A stretch of 64,000 nucleotides of DNA, from assembly GCF_051401765.1 (NCBI RefSeq), contig NW_027480449.1:4898001-4962000 (forward strand). The letters are read 5' to 3'. The number at the start of each line of letters is the position of its first letter. The stretch's first letter is position 1. This DNA is from Calliopsis andreniformis. Taxonomy: Eukaryota > Arthropoda > Insecta > Hymenoptera > Andrenidae. Both the position numbers and the translations under genes were made by a program. Of the stretch, positions 37,101 through 51,750 are shown one piece after another. The notes beneath the pieces were generated by a model that was not told where the DNA came from, did no database searches, and saw only the letters and a list, made by a program, of their open reading frames with translations.

Positions 37101-39609
37101 AGGATTGAGGATTGAAGATTGAGTATCGAGGATTGAAGATTGAGGATTGAGGATTGAGGATTGAGGATTGAGGATTGAAGATTGAGGTTTGAGGATTGAG
37201 GATTGAGGATTGAGGGTTGAAGATTGAGGATTGGGTATTGAGGATTGAATAATGAGGATTGAGGATTGAGTATTGAGGATTGAGGATTGAAGATTGAGTA
37301 CTGAGGATTGAAGATTAAGATTGAGGGTTGAGGATTGAGGATTGAGGATTGAGGTATGAGGATTGAAGATTGAGGATTGCGTATTGAGGATAGAACATTG
37401 AGGATTGAAGATTGAGGATTGAGGGTTGAAGATTGAGGTGCGAGGATTGAGGATTGAGGATTGAGGATTGAGGATTGAAGAATGAGGATTGAGGATTGAA
37501 GATTGAGGATTGAGTATTGAAGACTGAGTATTGAGGATTGAAGATTGAGGATTGAGGAGTGAGTACAGAAAATTGAGGATTTGGGACTGAGGATTGAAGA
37601 TTGGGGTTTGAGGATCGAGGATTGAGGATTGAGGATTGAGGATTGAGCATTGAGGATTGAAGATTGAGGATTGAGGATTGAGGATTGAGGATTGAGGATT
37701 GAGGATTGAAGATTGAATATTGATGATTAAACATTGAGGGTTGAGGATTGAGGGTTGTGGATTGAGGACGAGGACTGAGTGTTGAATATTGATGTCTGAG
37801 GTCTGAGGATTGAGGATTGAGAATTGAGAATTGAGGATTGAGGATTGAAGATTGAGGATTGGGTATTGAGGATTGACGAATGAGGATTGAGGATTGAGGA
37901 TTGAGGATTGAGGATTCAGGATTGAGGATTGAAGATTGAGTATTGAAGATTGACGGTAGAGGATTGAGGATTGAGGATTGAGGATTGAGGATTGAAGATT
38001 GAGTATTGGGGATTGAAGATTGAGGATTGAGGATTGAGGATTGAGGATTGAGGATTGAAGATTGAGTACTGACGATTGAAGATTAAGATTGAGGATTGAG
38101 GATTGAGGACTGAGTGTTGAGGGTTGAGTGATGAGAATTGATGTTTGTGGATAGAGATTTGAAGATTGCAGGTTGAGTATTGAGTATTGAAAACTGTGAA
38201 ATCATGATATTCTATTGAGGATTGAGGATGGACCACTGACTGTGGAGGACTGTGTGCTGAAGATTGAGGATTGAGGATTGAGGATTCAGGATTGAGGATT
38301 GAGGATTGAAGATTGAGTATCGAGGATTGAAGATTGAGGATTGAGGATTGAGGATTGAGGATTGAGGATTGAAGATTGAGGTTTGAGGATTGAGGATTGA
38401 GGATTGAGGGTTGAAGATTGAGGATTGGGTATTGAGGATTGAATAATGAGGATTGAGGATTGAGTATTGAGGATTGAGGATTGAAGATTGAGTACTGAGG
38501 ATTGAAGATTAAGATTGAGGGTTGAGGATTGAGGATTGAGGATTGAGGTATGAGGATTGAAGATTGAGGTTTGCGTATTGAGGATAGAACATTGAGGATT
38601 GAAGATTGAGGATTGAGGGTTGAAGATTGAGGATCGAGGATTGAGGATTGAGGATTGAGGATTGAGGATTGAAGAATGAGGATTGAGGATTGAAGATTGA
38701 GGATTGAGTATTGAAGACTGAGTATTGAGGATTGAAGATTGAGGATTGAGGAGTGAGTACAGAAAATTGAGGATTTGGGACTGAGGATTGAAGATTGGGG
38801 TTTGAGGATCGAGGATTGAGGATTGAGGATTGAGGATTGAGCATTGAGGTTTGAAGATTGAGGATTGAGGATTGAGGATTGAGGATTGAGGATTGAGGAT
38901 TGAAGATTGAATATTGATGATTAAACATTGAGGGTTGAGGATTGAGGGTTGTGGATTGAGGACGAGGACTGAGTGTTGAATATTGATGTCTGAGGTCTGA
39001 GGATTGAGGATTGGGAATTGAGAATTGAGGATTGAGGATTGAAGATTGAGGATTGGGTATTGAGGATTGACGAATGAGGATTGAGGATTGAGGATTGAGG
39101 ATTGAGGATTCAGGATTGAGGATTGAAGATTGAGTATTGAGGATTGACGGTAGAGGATTGAGGATTGAGAATTGAGGATTGAGGATTGAAGATTGAGTAT
39201 TGGGGATTGAAGATTGAGGATTGAGGATTGAGGATTGAGGATTGAGGATTGAGGATTGAAGATTGAGTATTGAGGATTGAAGATTGACGATTGAGGATTG
39301 AGGATTGAGGATTGAGGATTGAGGATTGAGGATTGAGGATTGAAGATTGAGTATTGGGTATTGAAGGTTGAGGATTGAGGATTGAGGATTGTGGATTGAG
39401 GATTGAAGATTGAGTACTGAGGATTGAATATTAAGATTGAGGATTGAGGATTGAGGATTGAGGATTGAGGATTGAAGATTGAATATTGAGGATTGAAGGT
39501 TGAGGATTGAGCATTGAGGATTGAGGATTGAAGATTGAGTATTGAGGATTGAAGATTGAGGATTGAGGATTGAGGATTAAGGATTGAGGATTGAGTATTG
39601 AGGATTGAG
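28430..39609 (+). repeat. 11.2-kb unit, first copy
   Basis: From about 28430 the sequence matches 39610 onward with offsets of 11180, 11235, 11228, 11242, 11340 and 11361 bp. It therefore overlaps the last 2.8 kb of the preceding 11.8-kb unit. Cores: A' 29030, C 29603, D 32354, B 32941, A 34254, A' 35231, C/D hybrid 35859, B 36446, B 36928, B 38122. It lacks 98 bp (14 heptamers) that the second copy has near 45875-45975. L2 landmarks are at 30462, 33577, 37564 and 38758. Confidence 0.8.
35859..35998 (+). repeat. Hybrid core: C on the left, D on the right
   Basis: Units 4-6 read GCTTGTG GATTGAG GTCTGAA as in type C. From unit 9 (TATTGAG) it reads as type D, including TATATTC TGTTGAG, GTCTGAG and the GGTTCCG unit just beyond the core. 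The switch must lie between 35901 and 35919, where C and D are identical. The second copy is at 47199-47338. This is direct evidence of crossover or gene conversion between core types inside the core, before the 11.2-kb duplication. Confidence 0.88.
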
Positions 39610-42600
39610 GATTGAAGATTGAGTATTGAGGATTGAAGATTGACGATTGAGGATTGAGGGTTGAGGATTGAGGATTGAGGATTGAGGATTGAGGATTGAA
39701 GATTGAGTATTGGGTATTGAAGATTGAGGATTGAGGATTGAGGATTGTGGATTGAGGATTGAAGATTGAGTACTGAGGATTGAATATTAAGATTGAGGAT
39801 TGAGGATTGAGGATTGAGGATTGAGGATTGAGGATTGAAGATTGAATATTGAGAATTGAAGATTGAGGATTGAGCATTGAGGATTGAGGATTGAAGATTG
39901 AGTATTGAGGATTGAAGATTGAGGATTGAGGATTGAGGATTAAGGATTGAGGATTGAGGATTGAGGATTGCGCATAGAAGATTGAGGATTGGGTATTGCG
40001 GATTGAACATTGAGGATTGAGGATTGAGGATTGAGGATTGAGGACTGAAGATTGAATATTTATGATTGAATATTGAGGATTGACGATTGATGGTTGTGGA
40101 TTGAGGACGAGGACTGAGGGTTGACTACTGCTGTTTGAGGTCTGAGGATTGAGGATTGAGGATTGAGAATTGAGGATTGAGGATTGAGGATTGAAGACTG
40201 AGTGCTGAGGGTTGAGTGATGAGAATTGATGTTTGTGGATAGAGATTTGAAGATTGCAGATTAAGTATTGAGTATTGAAGACTGTGAATTGATGATATTC
40301 TCTTGAGGATTGAGGATTGACAACTGATTGTTGAGGACTGAGGGCTGAAGGTTGAGGAATCAGGATTGAGGATTCAGGATTGTGGATTGAGGATTGAGGA
40401 TTGAGAATTGAAGATTGAGGATTGAGTATTGGGGGTTGTGGATTGAGGACGAGGACTGAGGGTTGAGTATTGATGTTTGAGGTCTGAGGATTGAGGGTTG
40501 AGGATTGAGAATTGAGGATTGAGGATTGAAGATTGAGGATTGGGTATTGAGGATTGAAGAATGAGGATTGAGTACTGAGTATTGAGGATTGAGGATTGAA
40601 GATTGAGTATTGAGCATTGAATATTGACGCTTGAGGATTGAGGATTGAGGATTGAGGATTGAGGATTGAGGATTGAGGATTGAAGATTGAGTACTGAGGA
40701 TTGAAAATTGAGGATTGAGGATTGAGGGTTGAGGATTGAGGATTGAAGATTGAGTACTGAGGATTGAAGATTAAGATTGAGGATTGATGATTGAGGATTG
40801 AGGATTGAAGATTGAGGATTGGGGACTGAGTATTGAGGGTTGAGTGATGAGAATTGATGCTTGTGGATTGAGGTCTGAAGATTGCAGATTGAGTATTAAG
40901 TATTGAAAACTGTGAATTGAGGATATTCTATTGAGGATTGAGGATTGACAACTGATTGTTGAGGACTTAGGGCTGAAGATTGAGGATTCAGGGTTGAGGA
41001 TTCAGGATTGAGGTTTGAGGACTGAGGATTGAGGGTTGAGGATTGAGGATTGAGGATTGAGGATTGAAGACTGAGGATTGGGTATTGAAGATTGAAGATT
41101 CAGGATTGAGTGTTGAGGATAGAGGATTGAGGATTGAGGATTGAAGGTTGAATATTAATGACTGAATATTGAGGATTGAGGATTGAGGGTTGTGGATTGA
41201 GGACGAGGACTGAGGGCTGAGTATTGATGTTTGAAGTCTGAGGATTCAGGATTGAAGATTGAGTATTGAGGATAGAAGACTGAGGATTGAGGATTGTCGA
41301 TTAAGGATTGAGGATGAGGTCTGAGGGTTGAGGATTGAGGTTTGAGGACTGAGGACTGAGGATTGAGAATTAAGAATTGAGTATTGAGGATTGAGGATTG
41401 AAGATTGAGGATTGGGTATTGAGGATTGAAGAATGAGGATTGAGGATTGAGGATTGAGGATTGAGGATTGAAGATTGAGTATTGAGCATTGAAGCCTGAC
41501 GATTGAGGATTGAGGATTGAGGATTGAGGATTGAGGATGGAGGATTGAAGATTGAGTATTGAGGATTGAAGATTGAGGATCGAGGATTGAGGATTGAGGA
41601 TTGAGGATAGAGGATTGAAGAATGAGGTTTGAGGGTTGAGGATTGAGGATTGAGGATTGAAGACTGAGTATTGAGGATTGAAGATTGAGGATTGAGGAGT
41701 GAGTATTGAAGATTGAGGATTTGGGACTGAGGATTGAAGATTGGGGTTTGAGGATTGAAGATTGAGGATTGAGGATTGAGGGTTGAGGAATGAAGATTAA
41801 GATTGAGGATTGAGGATTGAGGATTGAGGATTGAGGATTGAGGATTGTGGATTGAGGATTGAGGATTGAAGATTGAGGATTGCGTATTGAGGATAGAACA
41901 TTGAGGATTGAGTATTGAGTATTGAGGATTGAGGATTGAGGATTGAAGATTGAATATTGATGATTGAAGATTGAGGATCGAGGATTGAGGATTGAGGATT
42001 GAGGATTGCGGATAGAAGATTGAGGATTGGGTATTGCGGATTGAACATTGAGGATTGAGGATTGAGGATTGAGGATTGAGGACTGAAGATTGAATATTGA
42101 TGATTGAATATTGAGGATTGAGGATTGATGGTTGTGGATTGAGGACGAGGACTGAGGGTTGACTACTGCTGTTTGAGGTCTGAGGATTGAGGATTGAGGA
42201 TTGAGGATTGAGGATTGAGGATTGAGGATTGAGGATTGAGGATTGAGGATTGAAGATTGAGGATTGCGTATTGAGGATAGAACATTGAGGATTGAGTATT
42301 GAGTATTGAGGATTGAGGATTGAGGATTGAAGATTGAATATTGATGATTGATGATTGAGGATCGAGGATTGAGGGTTGTGGAATGAGGACGAGGACTGAG
42401 GGTTGAGTATTGATGTTTGAGGTCTGAGGATTGAGGAATGAGGATTGAGGATTGAGGATTGAGGATTGAGGATTGAAGATTGAGGATTGGGTATTGAGGA
42501 TTGAAGAATGAGGATTGAGGATTGAGGATTGAGGATTGAGGATTGAAGATTCAGTATTGAGGATTGAAGGTTGACGATTGAGGATTGAGGATTGAGGATT

Positions 42601-45600
42601 GAGGATTGAGGATTGAGGATTGAGGATTGGGTATTGAGGATTGAAGAATGAGGATTGAGGATTGAGGATTGAGGATTGAGGATTGAAGATTGAGTATTGA
42701 GCATTGAAGCCTGACGATTGAGTATTGAGGATTGGAGACTGAGAATTGAGGATTGAGGATTGAGGATTGAGGATGAGGGCTGAGGGTTGAGGATTGAGGT
42801 TTGAGGACTGAGGACTGAGGATTGAGTATTGAGTATTGAGGATTGAGGATTGAAGATTGAGTATTGAGGATTGAAGATTGACGATTCAGGATTGAGGATT
42901 GAGGATTGAGGATTGAGGATTCAGGATTGAGGATTGAAGATTGATTATTGAGGATTGAAGGTAGAGGATTGAGGATTGAGAATTGAGGATTGAGGATTGA
43001 AGATTGAGTATTGGGGATTGAAGATTGAGGATTGAGGTTTGAGGATTGAGGATTGAGGATTGAAGATTGAGTATTGAGCATTGAAGCCTGACGATTGAGT
43101 ATTGAGGATTGGAGATTGAGAATTGAGGATTGAGGATTGAGGATTGAGGATGAGGGCTGAGGGTTGAGGATTGAGGTTTGAGGACTGAGGACTGAGGATT
43201 GAGTATTGAGTATTGAGGATTGAGGATTGAAGATTGAGTATTGAGGATTGAAGATTGACGATTCAGGATTGAGGATTGAGGATTGAGGATTGAGGATTCA
43301 GGATTGAGGATTGAAGATTGAGTATTGAGGATTGAAGGTAGAGGATTGAGGATTGAGAATTGAGGATTGAGGATTGAAGATTGAGTATTGGGGATTGAAG
43401 ATTGAGGATTGAGGATTGAGGATTGAGGATTGAGGATTGAAGGTTCAGTATTGAGGATTGAAGATTGAGAATTGAGGATTGAGGATTGAGCGTTGAGGAC
43501 TGAGGATTGAGGATTGACGATTGAAGGTACAGTATTGAGGTTTGAAGATTGAGAATTGAGGATTGAGGATTGAACATTGAGGACTGAGTGTTGAGGGTTG
43601 AGTGATGAGAATTGATGTTTGTGGATACAGATTTGAAGATTGCAGATTGAGTATTGAGTATTGAAAACTGTGAATTGAGTATATTCTGTTGAGGATTGAG
43701 GATTGACAACTGATTGTTGAGGTCTGAGGGCTGAAGATTGAGGGTTCCGGATTGAGGATTCAGAATTGAAATTTGAGGACTGAGCATTGAGGATTGAAGA
43801 TTGAGTATTGAGGATTGAAGATTGAGAATTGAGGATTGAGGATTGAGGATTGAGGATGAGGGCTGAGGGTTGATGATTGAGGTTTGAGGACTGAGGACTG
43901 AGGATTGAGGATTGAGAATTGAGGATTGAGGATTGAGGGTTGAAGATTGAGGATTGGGTATTGAGGATTGAAGAATGAGGATTGAGGATTGAGGATTGAG
44001 GATTGAGGCGTGAATATTGAGTATTGAGGATTGAAGATCGACTATTGAGGATTGCGAATTGAGGATTGCGGGTTGAGGATTGAGGATTGAAGATTGAGTA
44101 TTGAGGATTGAAGGTTGAGGATTGTGGATTGAGGATTGAGGATTGAGGCTTGAATATTGAGGATTGGGGACTGAGTGTTGAGGGTTGAGTGATGAGAATT
44201 GATGTTTGTGGATAGAGATTTGAAGATTGCAGGTTGAGTATTGAGTATTGAAGACTGTGAAATCATGATATTCTATTGAGGATTGAGGATGGACCACTGA
44301 CTGTGGAGGACTGAGGGCTGAAGATTGAGGATTGAGGATTGAGGATTGAGGATTGAGGATTGAGGATTGAAGATTGAGTATCGAGGATTGAAGATTGAGG
44401 ATTGAGGATTGAGGAATGAGGATTGAGGATTGAAGATTGAGGTTTGAGGATTGAGGATTGAGGATTGAGGGTTGAAGATTGAGGATTGGGTATTGAGGAT
44501 TGAATAATGAGGATTGAGGATTGAGTATTGATGATTGAGGATTGAAGATTGAGTACTGAGGATTGAAGATTAAGATTGAGGGTTGAGGATTGAGGATTGA
44601 GGATTGAGGTTTGAGGATTGAAGATTGAGGATTGCGTATTGAGGATAGAACATTGAGGATTGAAGATTGAGGATTGAGGGTTGAAGATTGAGGATCGAGG
44701 ATTGAGGATTGAGGATTGAGGATTGAGGATTGAAGAATGAGGATTGAGGATTGAGGATTGAGGATTGAGTATTGAAGACTGAGTATTGAGGATTGAAGAT
44801 TGAGGATTGAGGAGTGAGTACAGAAAATTGAGGATTTGGGACTGAGGATTGAAGATTGGGGTTTGAGGATCGAGGATTGAGGATTGAGGATTGAGGATTG
44901 AGGATTGAGGATTGAAGATTGAGGATTGAGGATTGAGGATTGAGGATTGAGGATTGAGGATTGAAGATTGAATATTGATGATTAAACATTGAGGGTTGAG
45001 GATTGAGGGTTGTGGATTGAGGACGAGGACTGAGTGTTGAATATTGATGTCTGAGGTCTGACGATTGAGGATTGAGAATTGAGAATTGAGGATTGAGGAT
45101 TGAAGATTGAGGATTGGGTATTGAGGATTGAAGATTGAGGATTGAGGATTGAGGATTGAGGATTGAGGATTGAGGATTGAGGATTGCGGATAGAAGATTG
45201 AGGATTGGGTATTGCGGATTGAACATTGAGGATTGAGGATTGAGGATTGAGGATTGAGGACTGAAGATTGAATATTGATGATTGAATATTGAGGATTGAG
45301 GATTGATGGTTGTGGATTGAGGACGAGGACTGAGGGTTGACTACTGCTGTTTGAGGTCTGAGGATTGAGGATTGAGGATTGAGAATTGAGGATTGAGGAT
45401 TGAGGATTGAAGACTGAGAATTGGGTATTGAGGATTGAAGAATGAGGATTGAGGATTGAGGATTGAGTATTGAGGATTGAAGTCTGAGTGTTGAGGGTTG
45501 AGTGATGAGGATTGATGTTTGTGGATAGAGATTTGAAGATTGCAGATTGAGTATTGAGTATTGAAAACTGTGAATTGATGATATTCTCTTGAGGATTGAG

Positions 45601-48600
45601 GATTGACAACTGATTGTTGAGGACTGAGGGCTGAAGGTTGAGGATTCAGGATTGAGGATTCAGGATTGTGGATTAAGGATTGAGGATTGAGAATTGAAGA
45701 TTGAGGATTGAGTATTGGGGGTTTTGGATTGAGGACGAGGACTGAGGGTTGAGTATTGATGTTTGAGGTCTGAGGATTGAGGGTTGAGGATTGTGAATTG
45801 AGGATTGAGGATTGAAGATTGAGGATTGGGTACTGAGGATTGAAGAATGAGCATTGAGTATTGAGTATTGAGGATTGAGGATTGAGGATTGAGGATTGAA
45901 GATTGAGGATTAGGTATTGAGAATTGAAGAATGAGGATTGAGTATTGAGTATTGAGGATTGAGGATTGAAGATTGAGTATTGAGGATTGAAGATTGACGA
46001 TTGAGGATTGAGGATTGAGGATTGAGGATTGAGGATTGAGGATTGAGGATTGAAGATTGAGAATTGGGTATTGAAGATTGAGGATTGAGGATTGAGGATT
46101 TTGGATTGAGGATTGAAGATTGAGTACTGAGGATTGAAGATTAAGATTGAGGATTGAGGATTGAGGATTGAGGATTGAGGATTGAGGATTGAAGATTGAG
46201 TATTGAGGATTGAAGATTGAGGATTGAGCATTGAGGATTGAGGATTGAAGATTGAGTATTGAGGATTGAAGATTGAGGATTGAGGATTGAGGATTGAGGA
46301 TTGAGGATTGAGGATTGAGGATTGAGGATTGCGGATAGAAGATTGAGGATTGGGTATTGCGGATTGAACATTGAGGATTGAGGATTGAGGATTGAGGATT
46401 GAGGACTGAATATTGAATATTGATGATTGAATATTGAGGATTGAGGATTGGTGGTTGTGGATTGAGGACGAGGACTGAGGGTTGACTACTGCTGTTTGAG
46501 GTCTGAGGATTGAGGATTGAGGATTGAGGATTGAGGATTGAGGATTGAGGATTGAAGACTGAGAGCTGAGGGTTGAGTGATGAGAATTGATGTTTGTGGA
46601 TAGAGATTTGAAGATTGCAGATTAAGTATTGAGTATTGAAGACTGTGAATTGATGATATTCTCTTGAGGATTGAGGATTGACAACTGATTGTTGAGGACT
46701 GAGGGCTGAAGGTTGAGGATTCAGGATTGAGGATTCAGGATTGTGGATTGAGGATTGAGGATTGAGAATTGAAGATTGAGGATTGAGTATTGGGGGTTGT
46801 GGATTGAGGACGAGGACTGAGGGTTGAGTATTGATGTTTGAGGTCTGAGGATTAAGGGTTGGGGATTGAGAATTGAGGATTGAGGATTGAAGATTGAGGA
46901 TTGGGTATTGAGGATTGAAGAATGAGGATTGAGTACTGAGTATTGAGGATTGAGGATTGAAGATTGAGTATTGAGCATTGAATATTGGCGCTTGAGGATT
47001 GAGGATTGAGGATTGGAGATTGAGGATTGAGGATTGAGTATTGAAGATTGAGTACTGAGGATTGAAAATTGAGGATTGAGGATTGAGGTTTGAGGATTGA
47101 GGATTGAAGATTGAGTACTGAGGATTGAAGATTAAGATTGAGGATTGATGATTGAGGATTGAGGATTGAAGATTGAGGATTGGGGACTGAGTATTGAGGG
47201 TTGAGTGATGAGAATTGATGCTTGTGGATTGAGGTCTGAAGATTGCAGATTGAGTATTGAGTATTGAAAACTGTGAATTGAGTATACTCTGTTGAGGATT
47301 GAGGATTGACAACTGATTGTTGAGGTCTGAGGGCTGAAGATTGAGGGTTCCGGATTGAGGATTCAGAATTGAAATTTGAGGACTGAGCACTGAGGATTGA
47401 AGATTGAGTATTGAGGATTGAAGATTGAGAATTGAGGATTGAGGATTGAGGATTGAGGATGAGGGCTGAGGGTTGATGATTGAGGTTTGAGGACTGAGGA
47501 CTGAGGATTGAGGATTGAGAATTGAGGATTGAGGATTGAGGGTTGAAGATTGAGGATTGGGTATTGAGGATTGAAGAATGAGGATTGAGGATTGAGGATT
47601 GAGGATTGAGGAGTGAATATTGAGTATTGAGGATTGAAGATCGACTATTGAGGATTGCGAATTGAGGATTGCGGGTTGAGGATTGAGGATTGAAGATTGA
47701 GTATTGAGGATTGAAGGTTGAGGATTGTGGATTGAGGATTGAGGATTGAGGCTTGAATATTGAGGATTGGGGACTGAGTGTTGAGGGTTGAGTGATGAGA
47801 ATTGATGTTTGTGGATAGAGATTTGAAGATTGCAGGTTGAGTATTGTGTATTGAAAACTGTGAAATCACGATATTCTATTGAGGATTGAGGAAGGACCAC
47901 TGACTGTGGAGGACTGAGGGCTGAAGTTTGAGGATTCAGGATTGGGGATTGAGGATTGAGGTTTGAGGACTGAGGATTGAGGATTGAGGATTGAGGATTG
48001 AGGATTGAGGATTGAGGATTGAAGACTGAGGATCGGGTATTGAGGATTGAACATTGATGATTGAGGATTGAGGATTGAGGATTGAGGATTGAGGATTGAG
48101 GATTGAAGATTAAGATTGAGGATTGAGGATTGAGGATTGCGAATTGAGGATTGCGGGTTGAGGATTGAGGATTGAAGATTGAGTATTGAGGATTGAAGGT
48201 TGAGGATTGTGGATTGAGGATTGAGGATTGAGGCTTGAATATTGAGGATTGGGGACTGAGTGTTGAGGGTTGAGTGATGAGAATTGATGTTTGTGGATAG
48301 AGATTTGAAGATTGCAGGTTGAGTATTGAGTATTGAAAACTGTGAAATCATGATATTCTATTGAGGATTGAGGATGGACCACTGACTGTGGAGGACTGTG
48401 TGCTGAAGATTGAGGATTGAGGATTGAGGATTGAGGATTGAGGATTGAGGATTGAGGATTGAGGATTGAGGATTGAAGATTGAGTATCGAGGATTGAAGA
48501 TTGAGGATTGAGGATTGAGGATTGAGGATTGAGGATTGAAGATTGAGGTTTGAGGATTGAGGATTGAGGATTGAGGGTTGAAGATTGAGGATTGGGTATT

Positions 48601-50590
48601 GAGGATTGAATAATGAGGATTGAGGATTGAGTATTGAGGATTGAGGATTGAAGATTGAGTACTGAGGATTGAAGATTAAGATTGAGGGTTGAGGATTGAG
48701 GATTGAGGATTGAGGTATGAGGATTGAAGATTGAGGATTGCGTATTGAGGATAGAACATTGAGGATTGAAGATTGAGGATTGAGGGTTGAAGATTGAGGA
48801 GCGAGGATTGAGGATTGAGGATTGAGGATTGAGGATTGAAGAATGAGGATTGAGGATTGAAGATTGAGGATTGAGTATTGAAGACTGAGTATTGAGGATT
48901 GAAGATTGAGGATTGAGGAGTGAGTACAGAAAATTGAGGATTTGGGACTGAGGATTGAAGATTGGGGTTTGAGGATCGAGGATTGAGGATTGAGGATTGA
49001 GGATTGAGCATTGAGGATTGAAGATTGAGGATTGAGGATTGAGGATTGAGGATTGAGGATTGAGGATTGAAGATTGAATATTGATGATTAAACATTGAGG
49101 GTTGAGGATTGAGGGTTGTGGATTGAGGACGAGGACTGAGTGTTGAATATTGATGTCTGAGGTCTGAGGATTGAGGATTGAGAATTGAGAATTGAGGATT
49201 GAGGATTGAAGATTGAGGATTGGGTATTGAGGATTGACGAATGAGGATTGAGGATTGAGGATTGAGGATTGAGGATTCAGGATTGAGGATTGAAGATTGA
49301 GTATTGAAGATTGACGGTAGAGGATTGAGGATTGAGGATTGAGGATTGAGGATTGAAGATTGAGTATTGGGGATTGAAGATTGAGGATTGAGGATTGAGG
49401 ATTGAGGATTGAGGATTGAAGATTGAGTACTGACGATTGAAGATTAAGATTGAGGATTGAGGATTGAGGACTGAGTGTTGAGGGTTGAGTGATGAGAATT
49501 GATGTTTGTGGATAGAGATTTGAAGATTGCAGGTTGAGTATTGAGTATTGAAAACTGTGAAATCATGATATTCTATTGAGGATTGAGGATGGACCACTGA
49601 CTGTGGAGGACTGTGTGCTGAAGATTGAGGATTGAGGATTGAGGATTCAGGATTGAGGATTGAGGATTGAAGATTGAGTATCGAGGATTGAAGATTGAGG
49701 ATTGAGGATTGAGGATTGAGGATTGAGGATTGAAGATTGAGGTTTGAGGATTGAGGATTGAGGATTGAGGGTTGAAGATTGAGGATTGGGTATTGAGGAT
49801 TGAATAATGAGGATTGAGTATTGAGGATTGAGGATTGAAGATTGAGTACTGAGGATTGAAGATTAAGATTGAGGGTTGAGGATTGAGGATTGAGGATTGA
49901 GGTATGAGGATTGAAGATTGAGGTTTGCGTATTGAGGATAGAACATTGAGGATTGAAGATTGAGGATTGAGGGTTGAAGATTGAGGATCGAGGATTGAGG
50001 ATTGAGGATTGAGGATTGAGGATTGAAGAATGAGGATTGAGGATTGAAGATTGAGGATTGAGTATTGAAGACTGAGTATTGAGGATTGAAGATTGAGGAT
50101 TGAGGAGTGAGTACAGAAAATTGAGGATTTGGGACTGAGGATTGAAGATTGGGGTTTGAGGATCGAGGATTGAGGATTGAGGATTGAGGATTGAGCATTG
50201 AGGATTGAAGATCGAGGATTGAGGATTGAGGATTGAGGATTGAGGATTGAGGATTGAAGATTGAATATTGATGATTAAACATTGAGGGTTGAGGATTGAG
50301 GGTTGTGGATTGAGGACGAGGACTGAGTGTTGAATATTGATGTCTGAGGTCTGAGGATTGAGGATTGGGAATTGAGAATTGAGGATTGAGGATTGAAGAT
50401 TGAGGATTGGGTATTGAGGATTGACGAATGAGGATTGAGGATTGAGGATTGAGGATTGAGGATTCAGGATTGAGGATTGAAGATTGAGTATTGAAGATTG
50501 ACGGTAGAGGATTGAGGATTGAGGATTGAAGATTGAGTATTGGGGATTGAAGATTGAGGATTGAGGATTGAGGATTGAGGATTGAGGATT
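39610..50590 (+). repeat. 11.2-kb unit, second copy
   Basis: This abuts the first copy at about 39610. Cores: A' 40210, C 40838, D 43596, B 44183, A 45496, A' 46571, C/D hybrid 47199, B 47786, B 48268, B 49483, one for one with the first copy. It keeps the 98-bp piece deleted there (A to A' spacing 1075 against 977 bp). L2 landmarks are at 41704, 44819, 48925 and 50112. The B core at 47786 has a private C in its ATCACGAT segment. Homology with the first copy ends near 50590, where this copy runs into a GATTAAG block. Confidence 0.8.
45660..47900 (-). other. Longest open frame (746 codons), probably not a gene
   Basis: Translation is a run of the heptapeptide NPQSSIL with variants; core segments read like ICNLQISIHKHQFSSLNPQ. 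No domain, signal peptide or membrane segment is visible, and a proline in most heptads argues against a coiled coil. The other two - strand frames over the same bases are also largely open and give the same kind of peptide. Its counterpart in the first 11.2-kb copy (34431-36560, 709 codons) stays open although the two DNA copies differ by a 98-bp indel, not a multiple of 3. I therefore read it as a by-product of composition. Confidence 0.85.
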
Positions 50591-51750
50591 GAAGATTGAG
50601 TACTGAGGATTGAAGATTAAGATTGAGGATTGAGGATTGAGGACTGAGGACTGAGGATTGAGGATTGAAGGTTCAGTATTGAGGATTGAAGATTGAGAAT
50701 TGAGGATTGAGGATGGAGGATTGAGGATGAGGGCTGAGGGTTGAGGATTGAGGTAGAGGACTGAGGACTGAGGATTGAGGATTGAGAATTGAGGATTGAG
50801 GATTGAGGGTTGAAGATTGAGGATTGGGTATTGAGGATTAAAGAATGAGGATTGAGGATTGAGGATTGAGGATTGAGGATTGAGGATTGAAGATTGAGTA
50901 TTGAGGACTGAAGGTTGACGATCGAGGATTGAGGATAGATCATTGAGGATTGAAGATTGAGGATTGAGGGTTGAAGATTGAGGATCGAGGATTGAGGATT
51001 GAGGATTGAGGATTGAGGATTGAAGAATGAGGATTGAGGATTGAAGATTGAGGATTGAGTATTGAAGACTGAGTATTGAGGATTGAAGATTGAGGATTGA
51101 GGAGTGAGTACAGAAAATTGAGGATTTGGGACTGAGGATTGAAGATTGGGGTTTGAGGATCGAGGATTGAGGATTGAGGATTGAGGATTGAGCATTGAGG
51201 ATTGAAGATTGAGGATTGAGGATTGAGGATTGAGGATTGAGGATTGAGGATTGAAGATTGAATATTGATGATTAAACATTGAGGGTTGAGGATTGAGGGT
51301 TGTGGATTGAGGACGAGGACTGAGTGTTGAATATTGATGTCTGAGGTCTGAGGATTGAGGATTGAGAATTGAGAATTGAGGATTGAGGATTGAAGATTGA
51401 GGATTGGGTATTGAGGATTGACGAATGAGGATTGAGGATTGAGGATTGAGGATTGAGGATTCAGGATTGAGGATTGAAGATTGAGTATTGAGGATTGACG
51501 GTAGAGGATTGAGGATTGAGAATTGAGGATTGAGGATTGAAGATTGAGTATTGGGGATTGAAGATTGAGGATTGAGGATTGAGGATTGAGGATTGAGGAT
51601 TGAAGATTGAGTACTGAGGATTGAAGATTAAGATTGAGGATTGAGGATTGAGGACTGAGGATTGAGGATTGACGATTGAAGGTACAGTATTGAGGTTTGA
51701 AGATTGAGAATTGAGGATTGAGGATTGAACATTGAGGACTGAGTGTTGAG

